Positions 44,561 through 52,142 of a DNA stretch of 52,142 bases are shown piece after piece. This DNA is from JAJRAN01 sp963827135 (GTDB taxonomy: Archaea; Thermoplasmatota; Thermoplasmata; Methanomassiliicoccales; UBA472), in assembly GCA_963827135.1 (NCBI GenBank), contig CAWGZX010000002.1:1-52142 (forward strand). Reading direction: 5' to 3'. The notes under the pieces were generated by a model, which was given only the letters and a program-made list of their open reading frames with translations, had not been told where the DNA came from and searched no databases. The stretch's first letter is position 1; each line of letters opens with the position of its first letter. A program made the position numbers and the translations under genes.

Positions 44561-45204
44561 CCACCTCTCTTATCCTGCTCTTTTATCCACTTCACACCTT
44601 CATTCTCGTCGTCGCCGTAGAAATCGGCGCCAATCTCGGATGCGAATTCCGCGTCGACCGGTCCACCGCCGATTATGACCTTCTTACCGTCGCGAACACC
44701 CTCTTCCTTTAGGCCTTCCATGACCCGGCGCATGCTCTTCATGGTCGGGGTCATTAAAGTGGACATGGCCACGAAGTGGGGTTTCTCATCCACGATGGCC
44801 TGGACGAAGTCCTCCACGGGGCAGTCACGGCCTTTGTCAATGACTGTATACCCGTTTGCTTCGATCATCGTTTTCACCAGGTTCTTGCCGATGTCGTGGA
44901 TATCGCCTTCCACAACGCATATTGCGACCTTCTTACCAGCCGAGGTGGCTCCAGCTAACATATGCGGCCTTAGGATGTCGAAGGCGGCATAGAATGCATT
45001 GGCGGATGCCAGCACCTGAGGCAGGTAAATCTCCTCCTTCTCATACTTCATGGCCACGGTCTTCATTCCCTTGACAAGACCGTTGTTAATCGCGCCTACT
45101 ACGTCCAGTTTTTGCTTGAGAACGTCATTGGCAGCGGTTCTGGCCGTATCCTCATCCATTTCCAGAACGGCTTTTTCCAACTTGGATATAGTTTCAGTAC
45201 TCAT
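44557..45204 (-). CDS. Methyltransferase corrinoid protein (MtbC/MtsB-like)
   Basis: A 215-residue carrier of the cobamide cofactor. The N-terminal helical cap domain (residues 1-85; DVVGAINNGLVKGMKTVAMK, EEIYLPQVLASANAFYAAFD) precedes a Rossmann-type B12 domain with D101-x-H103-x2-G106 (EGDIHDIGKN), where His103 is the lower cobalt ligand, and later SxL (MSTLMTPTM) and GG (IIGGGPVD) motifs. First gene of the operon, shuttling methyl groups between the two UroD-type enzymes. Confidence 0.95.
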   Translation of the reverse strand: MSTETISKLEKAVLEMDEDTARTAANDVLKQKLDVVGAINNGLVKGMKTVAMKYEKEEIYLPQVLASANAFYAAFDILRPHMLAGATSAGKKVAICVVEGDIHDIGKNLVKTMIEANGYTVIDKGRDCPVEDFVQAIVDEKPHFVAMSTLMTPTMKSMRRVMEGLKEEGVRDGKKVIIGGGPVDAEFASEIGADFYGDDENEGVKWIKEQDKRGG

Positions 45205-45414
45205 TTCATACCCCCTAGGTGAGATAGAGACCTCCGGTCCCCAACCCCAAAGACAAATTCTCTATAACTGAGGTTATAAGTCTTTCCATGGTGGGATGAA
45301 CCATCCCATTAACATACTGGCCACGCTTTCAGAATAAGGGGAAAGGAGCACATGGATGCTGCCCATAAGAATCGTCAATAGTTAAATTAACAGGCTTTGG
45401 GCGATATGCAGGGC
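45205..45414. promoter_or_regulatory. Divergent control region of the methyltransferase operon
   Basis: 210 bases between divergent genes. TATAAC-TGAG-GTTATA (45263-45278) is a perfect inverted repeat that contains a TATA-type box in both directions, well placed for the minus-strand operon with a leader of about 35-40 bases. A second palindrome, GTTAAATTAAC (45381-45391), overlaps the likely TATA box of the CobW-like gene. Both could be bound by one regulator. Confidence 0.6.
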
Positions 45415-46011
45415 ATGATGGACGTGAGGGCGCTATTGATCGGAGGCTATGATGAGCCTTTAAAGGGGACAGTGATCGCAGAGGCAGCCAGACGCATCGC
45501 CGTTCTCTCCCCCGAATCGTCGCTCTTGGTTGTCAGGGATCATTATGAGGGGGTCGTGGGGACCGAAAGCCTTGGACTTAAAATCGATATTGAATACCTG
45601 GTAGGAGGTTGCTTCTGCTGTTCCATGAAGCACGACTTTGAACTGCTGCTCATCGAAAAAGGGAGGAAGGAAGGTATTCGCAACTTCATCGTCGAGGTCT
45701 CCCTGACCGCGGAACTTGAAACGGTCAAAGATGCAATTATGGATGTTATGGGGAAAAGCATCCATGTGACAAGCATTTTCGCCATCGACCCATCATCCGC
45801 TGGGGTTATGATGGAGGCGTTTCCTGAACTCATGAGTAGGAGCTTGAGGACTTCGGATATGGTCGCCATTAGACGTGATGGAAAAGAGGAGATCAATAAG
45901 TTGGCAATGCTAGGTTCTGAGGGGAGAGAATTCGCAATTTCAAACGATGTTGGACCAGACTTCGATTCCGGGTGTGGTTTCATCCTCTTTTCTAGGAGGA
46001 GTCTTGAGTAG
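45415..46011 (+). CDS. CobW/P47K-like protein lacking a P-loop
   Basis: A 198-residue protein related to the N-terminal part of CobW-type metal-chaperone GTPases. The metal-binding signature is kept as GGCFCCSMK (family C-x-C-C), and so is the following IEKGRKEGIRNFIVEVSLTA. The place where CobW has GxxGxGKT reads LIGGYDEPLKGTVI, so GTP binding should be lost. The C-terminal CobW domain is absent. ATGs at 45406, 45415 and 45418 compete; 45415 suits the TATA spacing. Divergent from the corrinoid operon, suggesting a metal or cobamide-related accessory role. Confidence 0.7.
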   Translation: MMDVRALLIGGYDEPLKGTVIAEAARRIAVLSPESSLLVVRDHYEGVVGTESLGLKIDIEYLVGGCFCCSMKHDFELLLIEKGRKEGIRNFIVEVSLTAELETVKDAIMDVMGKSIHVTSIFAIDPSSAGVMMEAFPELMSRSLRTSDMVAIRRDGKEEINKLAMLGSEGREFAISNDVGPDFDSGCGFILFSRRSLE

Positions 46012-46038
46012 TAATGCAGAAATCAAATACGTTCCATG

Positions 46039-46063
46039 ATGCCGTAAGGCTCGGGCTGTGGAT
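46039..46063 (+). repeat. Dispersed short motif copy
   Basis: GATGCCGTAAGGCTCGGGCT followed by GTGGA, 27 bases after the CobW-like gene. Same orientation as the other copies. The interval 46012-46153 otherwise contains a T-run (46064-46070) that may terminate transcription. Confidence 0.6.
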
Positions 46064-46153
46064 TTTTTTGGACCGATGACATAGAATCGGTACTCTGGAG
46101 GTATCATCCCCACAGTATTTATCGCGACAGCTTATAGCTTGTCAAGAAATCGC

Positions 46154-47257
46154 TTAGAGGTTAGTTATCGCTTTTTTTCTTGCCTTTCCCATGGCATCCG
46201 CTGCGAGCATGGCATTGAGTACTTTCTCGGGAGTGATTGTGCCCGCCTCGTGATGGATGGGTTGCTCGGGAGCACAGGCTTTTTCCGCTGCGACCATAAG
46301 CTTCTCCTTGGTGATCTTGCCTAGACCGATTTCCGCAAGCGTTGTCGGTAATCCGACGCTTTCACAGAACGAGTAGACGGTCTCAAACTCCTTGACGTCG
46401 GCGTCCGTGAGGTGGAGTCCGGTCAGAACGCCATAGGCGACCTTTTCGCCATGGTAGAACATATGGGTTTCTGCCAGGGCGGTCAAACCATTGTGAATGG
46501 AATGGGCTGAAGCTAGCCCAGCACTTTCAAACCCTATTCCGCTCAATAGGATATTCGCCTCTACGATACGATCTAAAGCAGAGTTCACGACATGATTTTC
46601 AATTGCTTCCTTCGCAGACACACCATCGGCTAACAGTGTTTCATAGCAGAGTTTGGCAATTTGGAGCCCTGCCTCCGTGCAATATCCATCACATTCATTC
46701 GTCGAATGGGTGCGGTAACAGGACCTAGCCTCGAACCAAGTGGACAGCGCATCACCCATACCGGCCACAAGGAACCGGGTTGGCGCCGATGCGATGATTC
46801 CGACATCGACCAGGACCACTGCAGGGTTCGTCTTCTGATAGCACACCGAATCGAATATTCCGTTTTTCGTGTATATCACGGCACATCCGCTACATGGCGC
46901 ATCGGTCGAAGCGATTGTAGGTACCACAATAACAGGGATGTTCGATCGATCAGCGGCAATCTTCGCCGTGTCGATTGTCTTTCCTCCTCCCATACCGACG
47001 AGTACATTCACCTTCTTTTTCTTGATGATGTTTGATAACCGGGTTAGCTCATCCTCACAACACTCACCAAGAAACGTTACAGTATGGATGGCATTCTTCT
47101 CTAATTCAAGGCCGCTCCCAGGCATCACCTTATTGACAACTGAAGGTGAGGCAAGTATCAATCCTTGATTGCCCAGCATATCTATCAGCCCAGGCAATTC
47201 ACTGATAGCTCCAACGCCCTGGATGTATTTCCCAGGAAAGACTGCTTTCTTGAACAT
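46154..47257 (-). CDS. gldA: Glycerol dehydrogenase
   Basis: Iron-containing-ADH-family enzyme of 367 residues, NAD-dependent oxidation of glycerol to dihydroxyacetone. Seen: FPGKYIQGVGAI at the N-terminus, NAD-binding GMGGGKTIDTAK, VVPTIASTDAPCSG, and metal ligands Asp in AGMGDALSTWFEA, His in SAHSIHNGLTAL and His in FYHGEKVAYGV. The wording fits bacterial GldA and not archaeal glycerol-1-phosphate dehydrogenase. The ATG at 47257 is chosen: it fits GldA's N-terminus and a TATA-like TTTTTAAC lies about 30 bases upstream. Probably laterally acquired; a role in glycerol use or 1,2-diol/aldehyde metabolism is inferred. Confidence 0.92.
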   Translation of the reverse strand: MFKKAVFPGKYIQGVGAISELPGLIDMLGNQGLILASPSVVNKVMPGSGLELEKNAIHTVTFLGECCEDELTRLSNIIKKKKVNVLVGMGGGKTIDTAKIAADRSNIPVIVVPTIASTDAPCSGCAVIYTKNGIFDSVCYQKTNPAVVLVDVGIIASAPTRFLVAGMGDALSTWFEARSCYRTHSTNECDGYCTEAGLQIAKLCYETLLADGVSAKEAIENHVVNSALDRIVEANILLSGIGFESAGLASAHSIHNGLTALAETHMFYHGEKVAYGVLTGLHLTDADVKEFETVYSFCESVGLPTTLAEIGLGKITKEKLMVAAEKACAPEQPIHHEAGTITPEKVLNAMLAADAMGKARKKAITNL

Positions 47258-47343
47258 TTCAATTCTCAATATCTGGTCCGACTAGTTAAAAATTGTATTG
47301 TTCCGAGTTTGATGGAAATTGTCAATAAACGTATTGTGGCTTG

Positions 47344-47367
47344 GAGTGCCTCGAGGCTCGGGCTTTG
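47344..47367 (+). repeat. Dispersed short motif copy
   Basis: GAGTGCCTCGAGGCTCGGGC then TTTG. In this copy the front half forms the palindrome GCCTCGAGGC. Lies between gldA and the sulfatase gene in the 135-base interval 47258-47392. Confidence 0.5.
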
Positions 47368-47392
47368 CGAATGACTTGAAGATAATGACCCC

Positions 47393-49750
47393 CTACTGCC
47401 GCGTCATCGCCACATGCCAGCGTTCCTCGGGGCTGATAAGGTGATCGTTGTCGTCCACTCCCTGGTCAAGCTGAACCCAGGCAATCTTCCCATTGAACTT
47501 ACAGGTGGTAGCGGTGTAGTCTTCCGAGACCATTGAGCCGGTCTCGGAGCCAATATCCATCGTCTCATCAAGAGAGTAGATCATCGGCATGGTAGCGCCG
47601 ACGCGTCCTTCACCGATCTTGTTACCGTCCATAAACAGGGTAATGACGCCGCCCTTTGCCAGGCCGCCGCCCTCGTATGCGAATTCCATGCGCACCTGGT
47701 GCTTGCCAGCTGGCAACGGTGTATTTGCGGCGGTGTAAAAGCGCTGCACGCCCAGCAGGTTATAGCAATATTTGAGAATACTGTCCTTGACATACAGAGA
47801 CCAGCCACCGAACCGACCGCCCTGTGCAATGATCACGCCATTCGCACCTTTGTCCGGTACCCACACCTCTGCCGTCACAGCGTGTGACTTGTTCTTCAGG
47901 TTGAGGGTCACGTTCTCACCCAGGCACTTCATGCCGCTGAACAGCATCTGTGACTTACCCTTGATCAAGGTCGGTCGGCCGGCCAGGTCGGAGTTGAAGC
48001 GCTCGGGCCGGCGGTCATCCAACGGCAGGACGTTGTATTTTACCGCCTCAATCAGGAACAGGCGCTGCAGCTCATGCAGCTTCCCGGGCATCTCTTTAGA
48101 GAGATCGTGGGCCTGCGTCCAGTCGTCAGGGCCGTACAATTCCCATACGTCGTCGTCATAAGCTGGCAAAATCTCAACGATGAACGGTGTGCTGTGCCGC
48201 GTGACGGCCGTCCAGCCCTTGTGATAGATGCCGCGGTTGACAAACATCTCGAAGTACTGTGTCTCGTGGCGCTCGGCTGCTCCGGCATCGTCAAACGAAT
48301 ACGCCATGCTGACTCCTTCGAACGGCTTCTGCTGCAGGCCGTTTACCATCACTGGTTGGTGCAGGCATGCCGCTTCCAGCACGGTGGGCGCTACGTCGAT
48401 CACATGGTGGAACTGCGTGCGCAGTCCGCCCTTGGCCTTGATCCCGTTGGGCCAATGCACGATGGTGCCATTGCGCGTCCCGCCCCAGTGCGAGGCAACT
48501 TGCTTGGTCCACTGATAGGGGGTATCCATCGCGTGCGCCCAGCCCACGGAATAATGGTTGTAAGAATCAGGCGTGCCGAATCCATCCCGGTGCGCGATCA
48601 GGAATTCCGTGGTCATGAACATTTCAATATTGTTCAGGTTCGCCAGTTCGTTAAAGGTTCCACGCGGACCGCCCTCGGCACTGGCTCCATTGTCGCCGAT
48701 GATGTAATAGATCAGGGTATCATCGAGGATCTCCAGGTCCTGCAGGGCATCGATCAGCCGCCCAATGTGATGGTCGGTGTGTTCCAGGAATCCGGCGTAC
48801 ACCTCCATCTCGCGCGTTAGCACTGGTCTTAGCTCTGCGGGCATGTCTTCCCAGGCAGGGATCTGAGGGGGTCGTTTGGTCAGCTCCGCTTCGGGTGGGA
48901 TCACGCCCAATTGCTTCTGGCGAGCAAAGGTTTCTTCGCGCAGTTTATCCCAGCCCTGGTCGAATTTGCCCTTGTACTTATCGGCCCACTCTTTCGGCAC
49001 GTGGTGCGGCGCATGCGTCGCCCCGGGCGCGAAGTAGACGAAGAAGGGCTTGTCGGGCATGAGCGCCTTCTGCTGCCGCACCCAGCCGATGGCCTTGTCC
49101 GTCATATCTTCGGTGAAGTGGTAACCCTCTTCAGGCGTCTTCTCTGGCTCGACCGGCTTGGTACCTTCGTAGATGCCCGGGTAATATTGGTTGGTCTCGC
49201 CGCCGATGAAACCGTAGAAGTGCTCAAAACCGCTACCGGTGGGCCAATGCTCGAAGGGACCCATGGGGCTGGTCTCCCAGACCGGCACCTCGTGGCACTT
49301 GCCGAATTGCGCCGTGGCGTAGCCGTTCAGCTTCAGAATCTCGGCCAGTGGTGCAACGGTGTTGGGACGGATCGAGGTATAGCCGGGCGCGGAGGTGGCC
49401 ATCTCAGTGATACAGCCCATTCCGGCTGAGTGGTGGTTACGCCCGGTCAGAAGTGCCTGGCGCGTCGGCGAGCAGAGCGCGGTGGTGTGGAAGCGGTTGT
49501 ATTTGAGGCCGTCCGCCGCTAGCCGCTCGGCGGTAGGCGTATAGCACGGGCCACCAAAGACGCTGGGAGCGCCAAAGCCCAAATCATCCAGAAGAATGAT
49601 CAGTACGTTCGGGGCGCCCGCGGGCGGGCGCAGCGGCTTGATTGGCGGATAATTCGTCTCAGGGTCTTTGGCGTCATAGGTGGTCAACCCGACATGCGGA
49701 ATGTCAGGAATTGGCAGTATCTCCCGTTGGATCTTGTCCTGATTACTCAT
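47393..49750 (-). CDS. Arylsulfatase (type I, formylglycine-dependent)
   Basis: A 785-residue sulfatase of the AtsA type. The catalytic Cys is C93 in ALCSPTRQALLTGR (C-x-P-x-R, converted to formylglycine). Metal ligands are D55-D56 in ILLDDLGFG, and Asp-Asn in IIGDNGASAEGG. The C-terminal 200 residues (from about 580) form a beta-rich, concanavalin-like domain with LFMDGNKIGEGRV. No signal peptide, so it is cytoplasmic as written. No formylglycine-generating enzyme or anaerobic maturase is next to it. The closest-looking relatives are bacterial, and transfer is likely. Confidence 0.95.
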   Translation of the reverse strand: MSNQDKIQREILPIPDIPHVGLTTYDAKDPETNYPPIKPLRPPAGAPNVLIILLDDLGFGAPSVFGGPCYTPTAERLAADGLKYNRFHTTALCSPTRQALLTGRNHHSAGMGCITEMATSAPGYTSIRPNTVAPLAEILKLNGYATAQFGKCHEVPVWETSPMGPFEHWPTGSGFEHFYGFIGGETNQYYPGIYEGTKPVEPEKTPEEGYHFTEDMTDKAIGWVRQQKALMPDKPFFVYFAPGATHAPHHVPKEWADKYKGKFDQGWDKLREETFARQKQLGVIPPEAELTKRPPQIPAWEDMPAELRPVLTREMEVYAGFLEHTDHHIGRLIDALQDLEILDDTLIYYIIGDNGASAEGGPRGTFNELANLNNIEMFMTTEFLIAHRDGFGTPDSYNHYSVGWAHAMDTPYQWTKQVASHWGGTRNGTIVHWPNGIKAKGGLRTQFHHVIDVAPTVLEAACLHQPVMVNGLQQKPFEGVSMAYSFDDAGAAERHETQYFEMFVNRGIYHKGWTAVTRHSTPFIVEILPAYDDDVWELYGPDDWTQAHDLSKEMPGKLHELQRLFLIEAVKYNVLPLDDRRPERFNSDLAGRPTLIKGKSQMLFSGMKCLGENVTLNLKNKSHAVTAEVWVPDKGANGVIIAQGGRFGGWSLYVKDSILKYCYNLLGVQRFYTAANTPLPAGKHQVRMEFAYEGGGLAKGGVITLFMDGNKIGEGRVGATMPMIYSLDETMDIGSETGSMVSEDYTATTCKFNGKIAWVQLDQGVDDNDHLISPEERWHVAMTRQ

Positions 49751-50062
49751 TTAATCGCCCCTAATCCGGCTTGAATGTCGGAACGCTTGTTTTCGAAAAA
49801 TGAGAAAGCGTCACCGATAGTGATTGCCACAATCTTCTCGGTCTTTTCCATCCAACTCCCATAATCACATTCGAGCCGTGGATATTAAAAACTCGTTGGG
49901 ATGCCGTGAGGTTCGGAATGTGAGAGATGAGCTGGAATCCTGATGATAGCAAGTTATTATACTCAACCCCCGCTCTATTCACACACGGACATCCTTGCCA
50001 GAGCATGATCGTAAGCAGCAGGGATGCTAGGGGGGTCATAAATAAGGGGACTCGTCTTCTCC
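49751..50062. other. Intergenic region with divergent promoters and a repeat copy
   Basis: 312 bases between the sulfatase and peptidase starts. A/T-rich GATATTAAAAAC (49881-49892) is the clearest TATA-like site. No gene was recognised; short open frames lack features. Confidence 0.4.
49899..49923 (+). repeat. Dispersed short motif copy
   Basis: GGATGCCGTGAGGTTCGGAA then TGTGA. It is followed directly by GAGATGAG, echoing the ATGAGAGATGA of the long copies. Confidence 0.6.
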
Positions 50063-51844
50063 GTGACTGTCGTTCTAATGCTAATTATGAGCTGTCCTTC
50101 CTTTCTTTTCGAACCAATGGATGATCCGTCGCTTGTCATGGATGCTTCGGCCTCGCCGTCGGAACCGGCGGACGAAGATGAGACGATGTGGCTCGATTCC
50201 TATTACGCAGGAAGCTGGCCAACCAACTATTCCCAAAATACACTCAAGAACGGCAAGGTCTACAAGCTCGCCTTCGAAGGGACTTACAGCGGTTGGTCGT
50301 CAGACACTTGGCTCGACGAAGAGGATCCTCCTGTCGGCCCCTTTGAGGATGCGCCGACGTACCCAAGCCTGGCTGGAGGTGATCAGACGGGAAGGGTAGG
50401 GGCGGATGCGTTCCATGGCTTCGCTTGCCCCATGGGTGAGGATTATGCCAAAGAGTTGGGTGCTTGGCCCATACCCTGGTTTTGGACCGTTGATATTAGT
50501 CTGGATCATGGGGTGACATGGAGCAATGATATTTGGCCCGAGTATAACCCCACGCACAAATATGAAGTGATGGTGGTCGGAAAAGGCGAGATAATAGGCT
50601 TCAGGATACACGATCCTAATGGTTACGACGATTATGGGATGCTCAAGATCGTCATCAGTCCCGCATTGGATACTGACGAAGACGGGTTAATTGATGATTG
50701 GGAGAAGGACGGCATCGACATCCACTTCGATGGATACATTGAGCTCGACCTCCCCATGCTCGGTGCCGATTGGGAGCACAAGGACATATTCGTAGAAGCT
50801 GATTACATGACCGGCAAAGCACCGAACCAAGATGCCATAGACGACGTGAAAGCTGCCTTCTATAACGCACAGGTATCGAATCCTGATGGTGTCAAGGGGA
50901 TTAACCTGCACGTCCTGATCGACGAAGAAATTCCTTTCACAGAGTCCATCAGTTTCCTCAAATTGCCCATTTTCACGGATTACTACGACCTAAAGGAGAC
51001 TTATTTCGGCACAGAGGACGAGCGCTTGAATGACGACACGATCCAAGCGAAGAAGATGACCCATCGCTACTGCATCTTCGCAAACAAGATCTGGCTCGAC
51101 GCAAAATGCCCCGGGATTGCCGAGGGGATACCCTGTGACGATTTCATATTAGCCTTTGGTGCATTTAGCGACGGGGTTGGTAGCCGCGAGTATCAAGCAG
51201 CAGTCTTCATGCACGAGCTAGGTCACGCGCTTGGCCTGGACCATGGAGGAAATGTCTCCGTGAACTTCAAACCCAACTATCTGAGTATCATGAACTACGC
51301 CTTCCAATACAATAATTATGTCCCGACCAGGCCCTTGGATTACTCCTATGGTAATGGCTATTCCATTGAGGAAAATGGCATCTACGAACCCCAAGGTATC
51401 GGACAAATGAAACAAACAGTATGGCGTGGGCCCAATGGCACATTGTTCACAAACGTTCCAAACATCAAAGCAATTGATTGGAATAATAATAGAACGCTAG
51501 ATAATGGACTCCTCAAAATTAATCTGAATAACTGGCCAGATAATCCTAGTCCACCTGACGAAACATTGAGGGACTTCGACGATTGGGCGAACCTGGTCTA
51601 CAAGTTTCGCGGGACCCCGCTCTATGTGGCAAGCGCCACCCCTGACGACTACCATATCGAGCTGACGACGGACCAGATCGAGCAGATGCGACAAGAAGCA
51701 GCGAACATAATCGTGGTCGATTCCCCCACTGTCGAAGACACAGACGCTGGCTTACCAATGGAAGCCGTCCTCGGGATCGTGGCAGTGGCCGCGATAGTCA
51801 TTGTAGTGGCGGTCTTTTTCTTCATGCGCAAGAAGAAGAAGTGA
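50063..51844 (+). CDS. Membrane-anchored metzincin metalloprotease
   Basis: A 593-residue protein starting with GTG. A short hydrophobic N-terminus (VVLMLIMSCPSFLF) likely serves as signal. The catalytic zinc motif HELGHALGLDHG (HExxHxxGxxH, about residues 383-394) is followed by SIMNYAF, the Met-turn of metzincins. DTDEDGLIDDWEKDGID near residue 200 is a calcium-binding loop like those of thrombospondin type 3 repeats. One membrane helix near the C-terminus (AVLGIVAVAAIVIVVAVFFF) ends in RKKKK, so the catalytic domain faces outside. Probably a surface protease; substrate unknown. Confidence 0.88.
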   Translation: MTVVLMLIMSCPSFLFEPMDDPSLVMDASASPSEPADEDETMWLDSYYAGSWPTNYSQNTLKNGKVYKLAFEGTYSGWSSDTWLDEEDPPVGPFEDAPTYPSLAGGDQTGRVGADAFHGFACPMGEDYAKELGAWPIPWFWTVDISLDHGVTWSNDIWPEYNPTHKYEVMVVGKGEIIGFRIHDPNGYDDYGMLKIVISPALDTDEDGLIDDWEKDGIDIHFDGYIELDLPMLGADWEHKDIFVEADYMTGKAPNQDAIDDVKAAFYNAQVSNPDGVKGINLHVLIDEEIPFTESISFLKLPIFTDYYDLKETYFGTEDERLNDDTIQAKKMTHRYCIFANKIWLDAKCPGIAEGIPCDDFILAFGAFSDGVGSREYQAAVFMHELGHALGLDHGGNVSVNFKPNYLSIMNYAFQYNNYVPTRPLDYSYGNGYSIEENGIYEPQGIGQMKQTVWRGPNGTLFTNVPNIKAIDWNNNRTLDNGLLKINLNNWPDNPSPPDETLRDFDDWANLVYKFRGTPLYVASATPDDYHIELTTDQIEQMRQEAANIIVVDSPTVEDTDAGLPMEAVLGIVAVAAIVIVVAVFFFMRKKKK

Positions 51845-51891
51845 CGCAAACCCCTTCCAACTCTTTCCTCGACCAGTCATTGATTCAATGA

Positions 51892-52046
51892 GGATGCCGT
51901 GAGGTTCGGGCTGTGAAATCGATTCGGGATCACAAATCATCGAAGTGACTGGCTAGAGGGTAAAAGTTTCCATCCTCGGGAACAAGGCTCCCCTTGCCGA
52001 GGGAATGAGAGATGAAAACAAACTCCTTCCCCTTCTTTTTCTTCGA
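51892..52046 (+). repeat. Dispersed repeat, long copy B
   Basis: Short motif GGATGCCGTGAGGTTCGGGC then TGTGAAATCG, followed without gap by the block shared with 38742-38862. It lies 47 bases after the protease gene. Inside it, 51974-52002 folds as a hairpin: CCTCGG pairs with CCGAGG, a GAA bulge follows, then CAAGG pairs with CCTTG around a CTCC loop. In copy A the inner stem is kept only in part and the outer stem is lost. The remaining bases to 52142 show no gene. Confidence 0.7.
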
Positions 52047-52142
52047 CAATCAACGAAAGTGAGTATGCCAACATACTTAGGGATGACATTGCCCATTTTT
52101 TATGGGGGTGGGGGCAGATTAGAAGATGGTAAAATGAAAGCG

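Noticed and set aside
52004..52142. Open frame from the ATG in copy B to the window end
   Set aside because: Poor amino-acid composition, not conserved in copy A beyond the first codons, and truncated by the window edge.

Overview
The window is archaeal and fits a high-GC methylotrophic methanogen of the Thermoplasmata, most likely Methanomassiliicoccales. Four things support this: a lone 23S rRNA gene without linked 16S or 5S and with an archaeal bulge-helix-bulge processing stem; archaeal information genes (PolD large subunit, archaeal AlaRS, uS13-uS4-uS11-Rpo3); TATA-box promoters with many near-leaderless starts; and a corrinoid/coenzyme-M-type methyltransferase operon with a RamA-like activase. 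The taxonomic call is inference from gene content.

Layout. 1-5.9 kb: end of sucD (two apparent frameshifts), the 23S rRNA gene with three candidate promoters, DUF763 and UPF0216. 6-14.7 kb: nifB overlapping an acetolactate-synthase-like gene, alaS, and the ribosomal/RNA polymerase operon. 14.7-21.3 kb: a Fic protein, polC and nog1 (minus strand), and a Nudix regulator plus Lrp protein sharing a 62-bp divergent promoter with nog1. 21.3-30.4 kb: membrane functions (MEDS protein, SLC13/ArsB-like permease, LemA, TPM, NfeD, stomatin, and an ABC exporter whose permease is frameshifted). 30.4-35 kb: CxxS thioredoxin-like protein, GvpD/KaiC-like ATPase, Vps62-like surface protein, an orphan.

35-52 kb is accessory in character, with lower GC in parts, bacterial-type genes (lipocalin, DUF3795, arylsulfatase, GldA), a metzincin and a short dispersed repeat. 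At its centre is a minus-strand five-gene operon at 39.9-45.2 kb: corrinoid protein, UroD-type methyltransferase, MtbA/MtaA-like methyltransferase, RamA-like activase, DUF1638. It has no MtaB, MtmB, MtbB or MttB-type substrate methyltransferase. A DUF4443-DUF2111 regulator and a P-loop-less CobW-like protein flank it. This is the best candidate for an undescribed system: methyl transfer from an unknown substrate through the corrinoid protein to coenzyme M, with a UroD-family protein in the substrate-side role.

Three genes (sucD, the FtsX permease, the ICMT-like methyltransferase) show four frame breaks that one- or two-base changes would repair. This points to sequence error as much as to gene decay.
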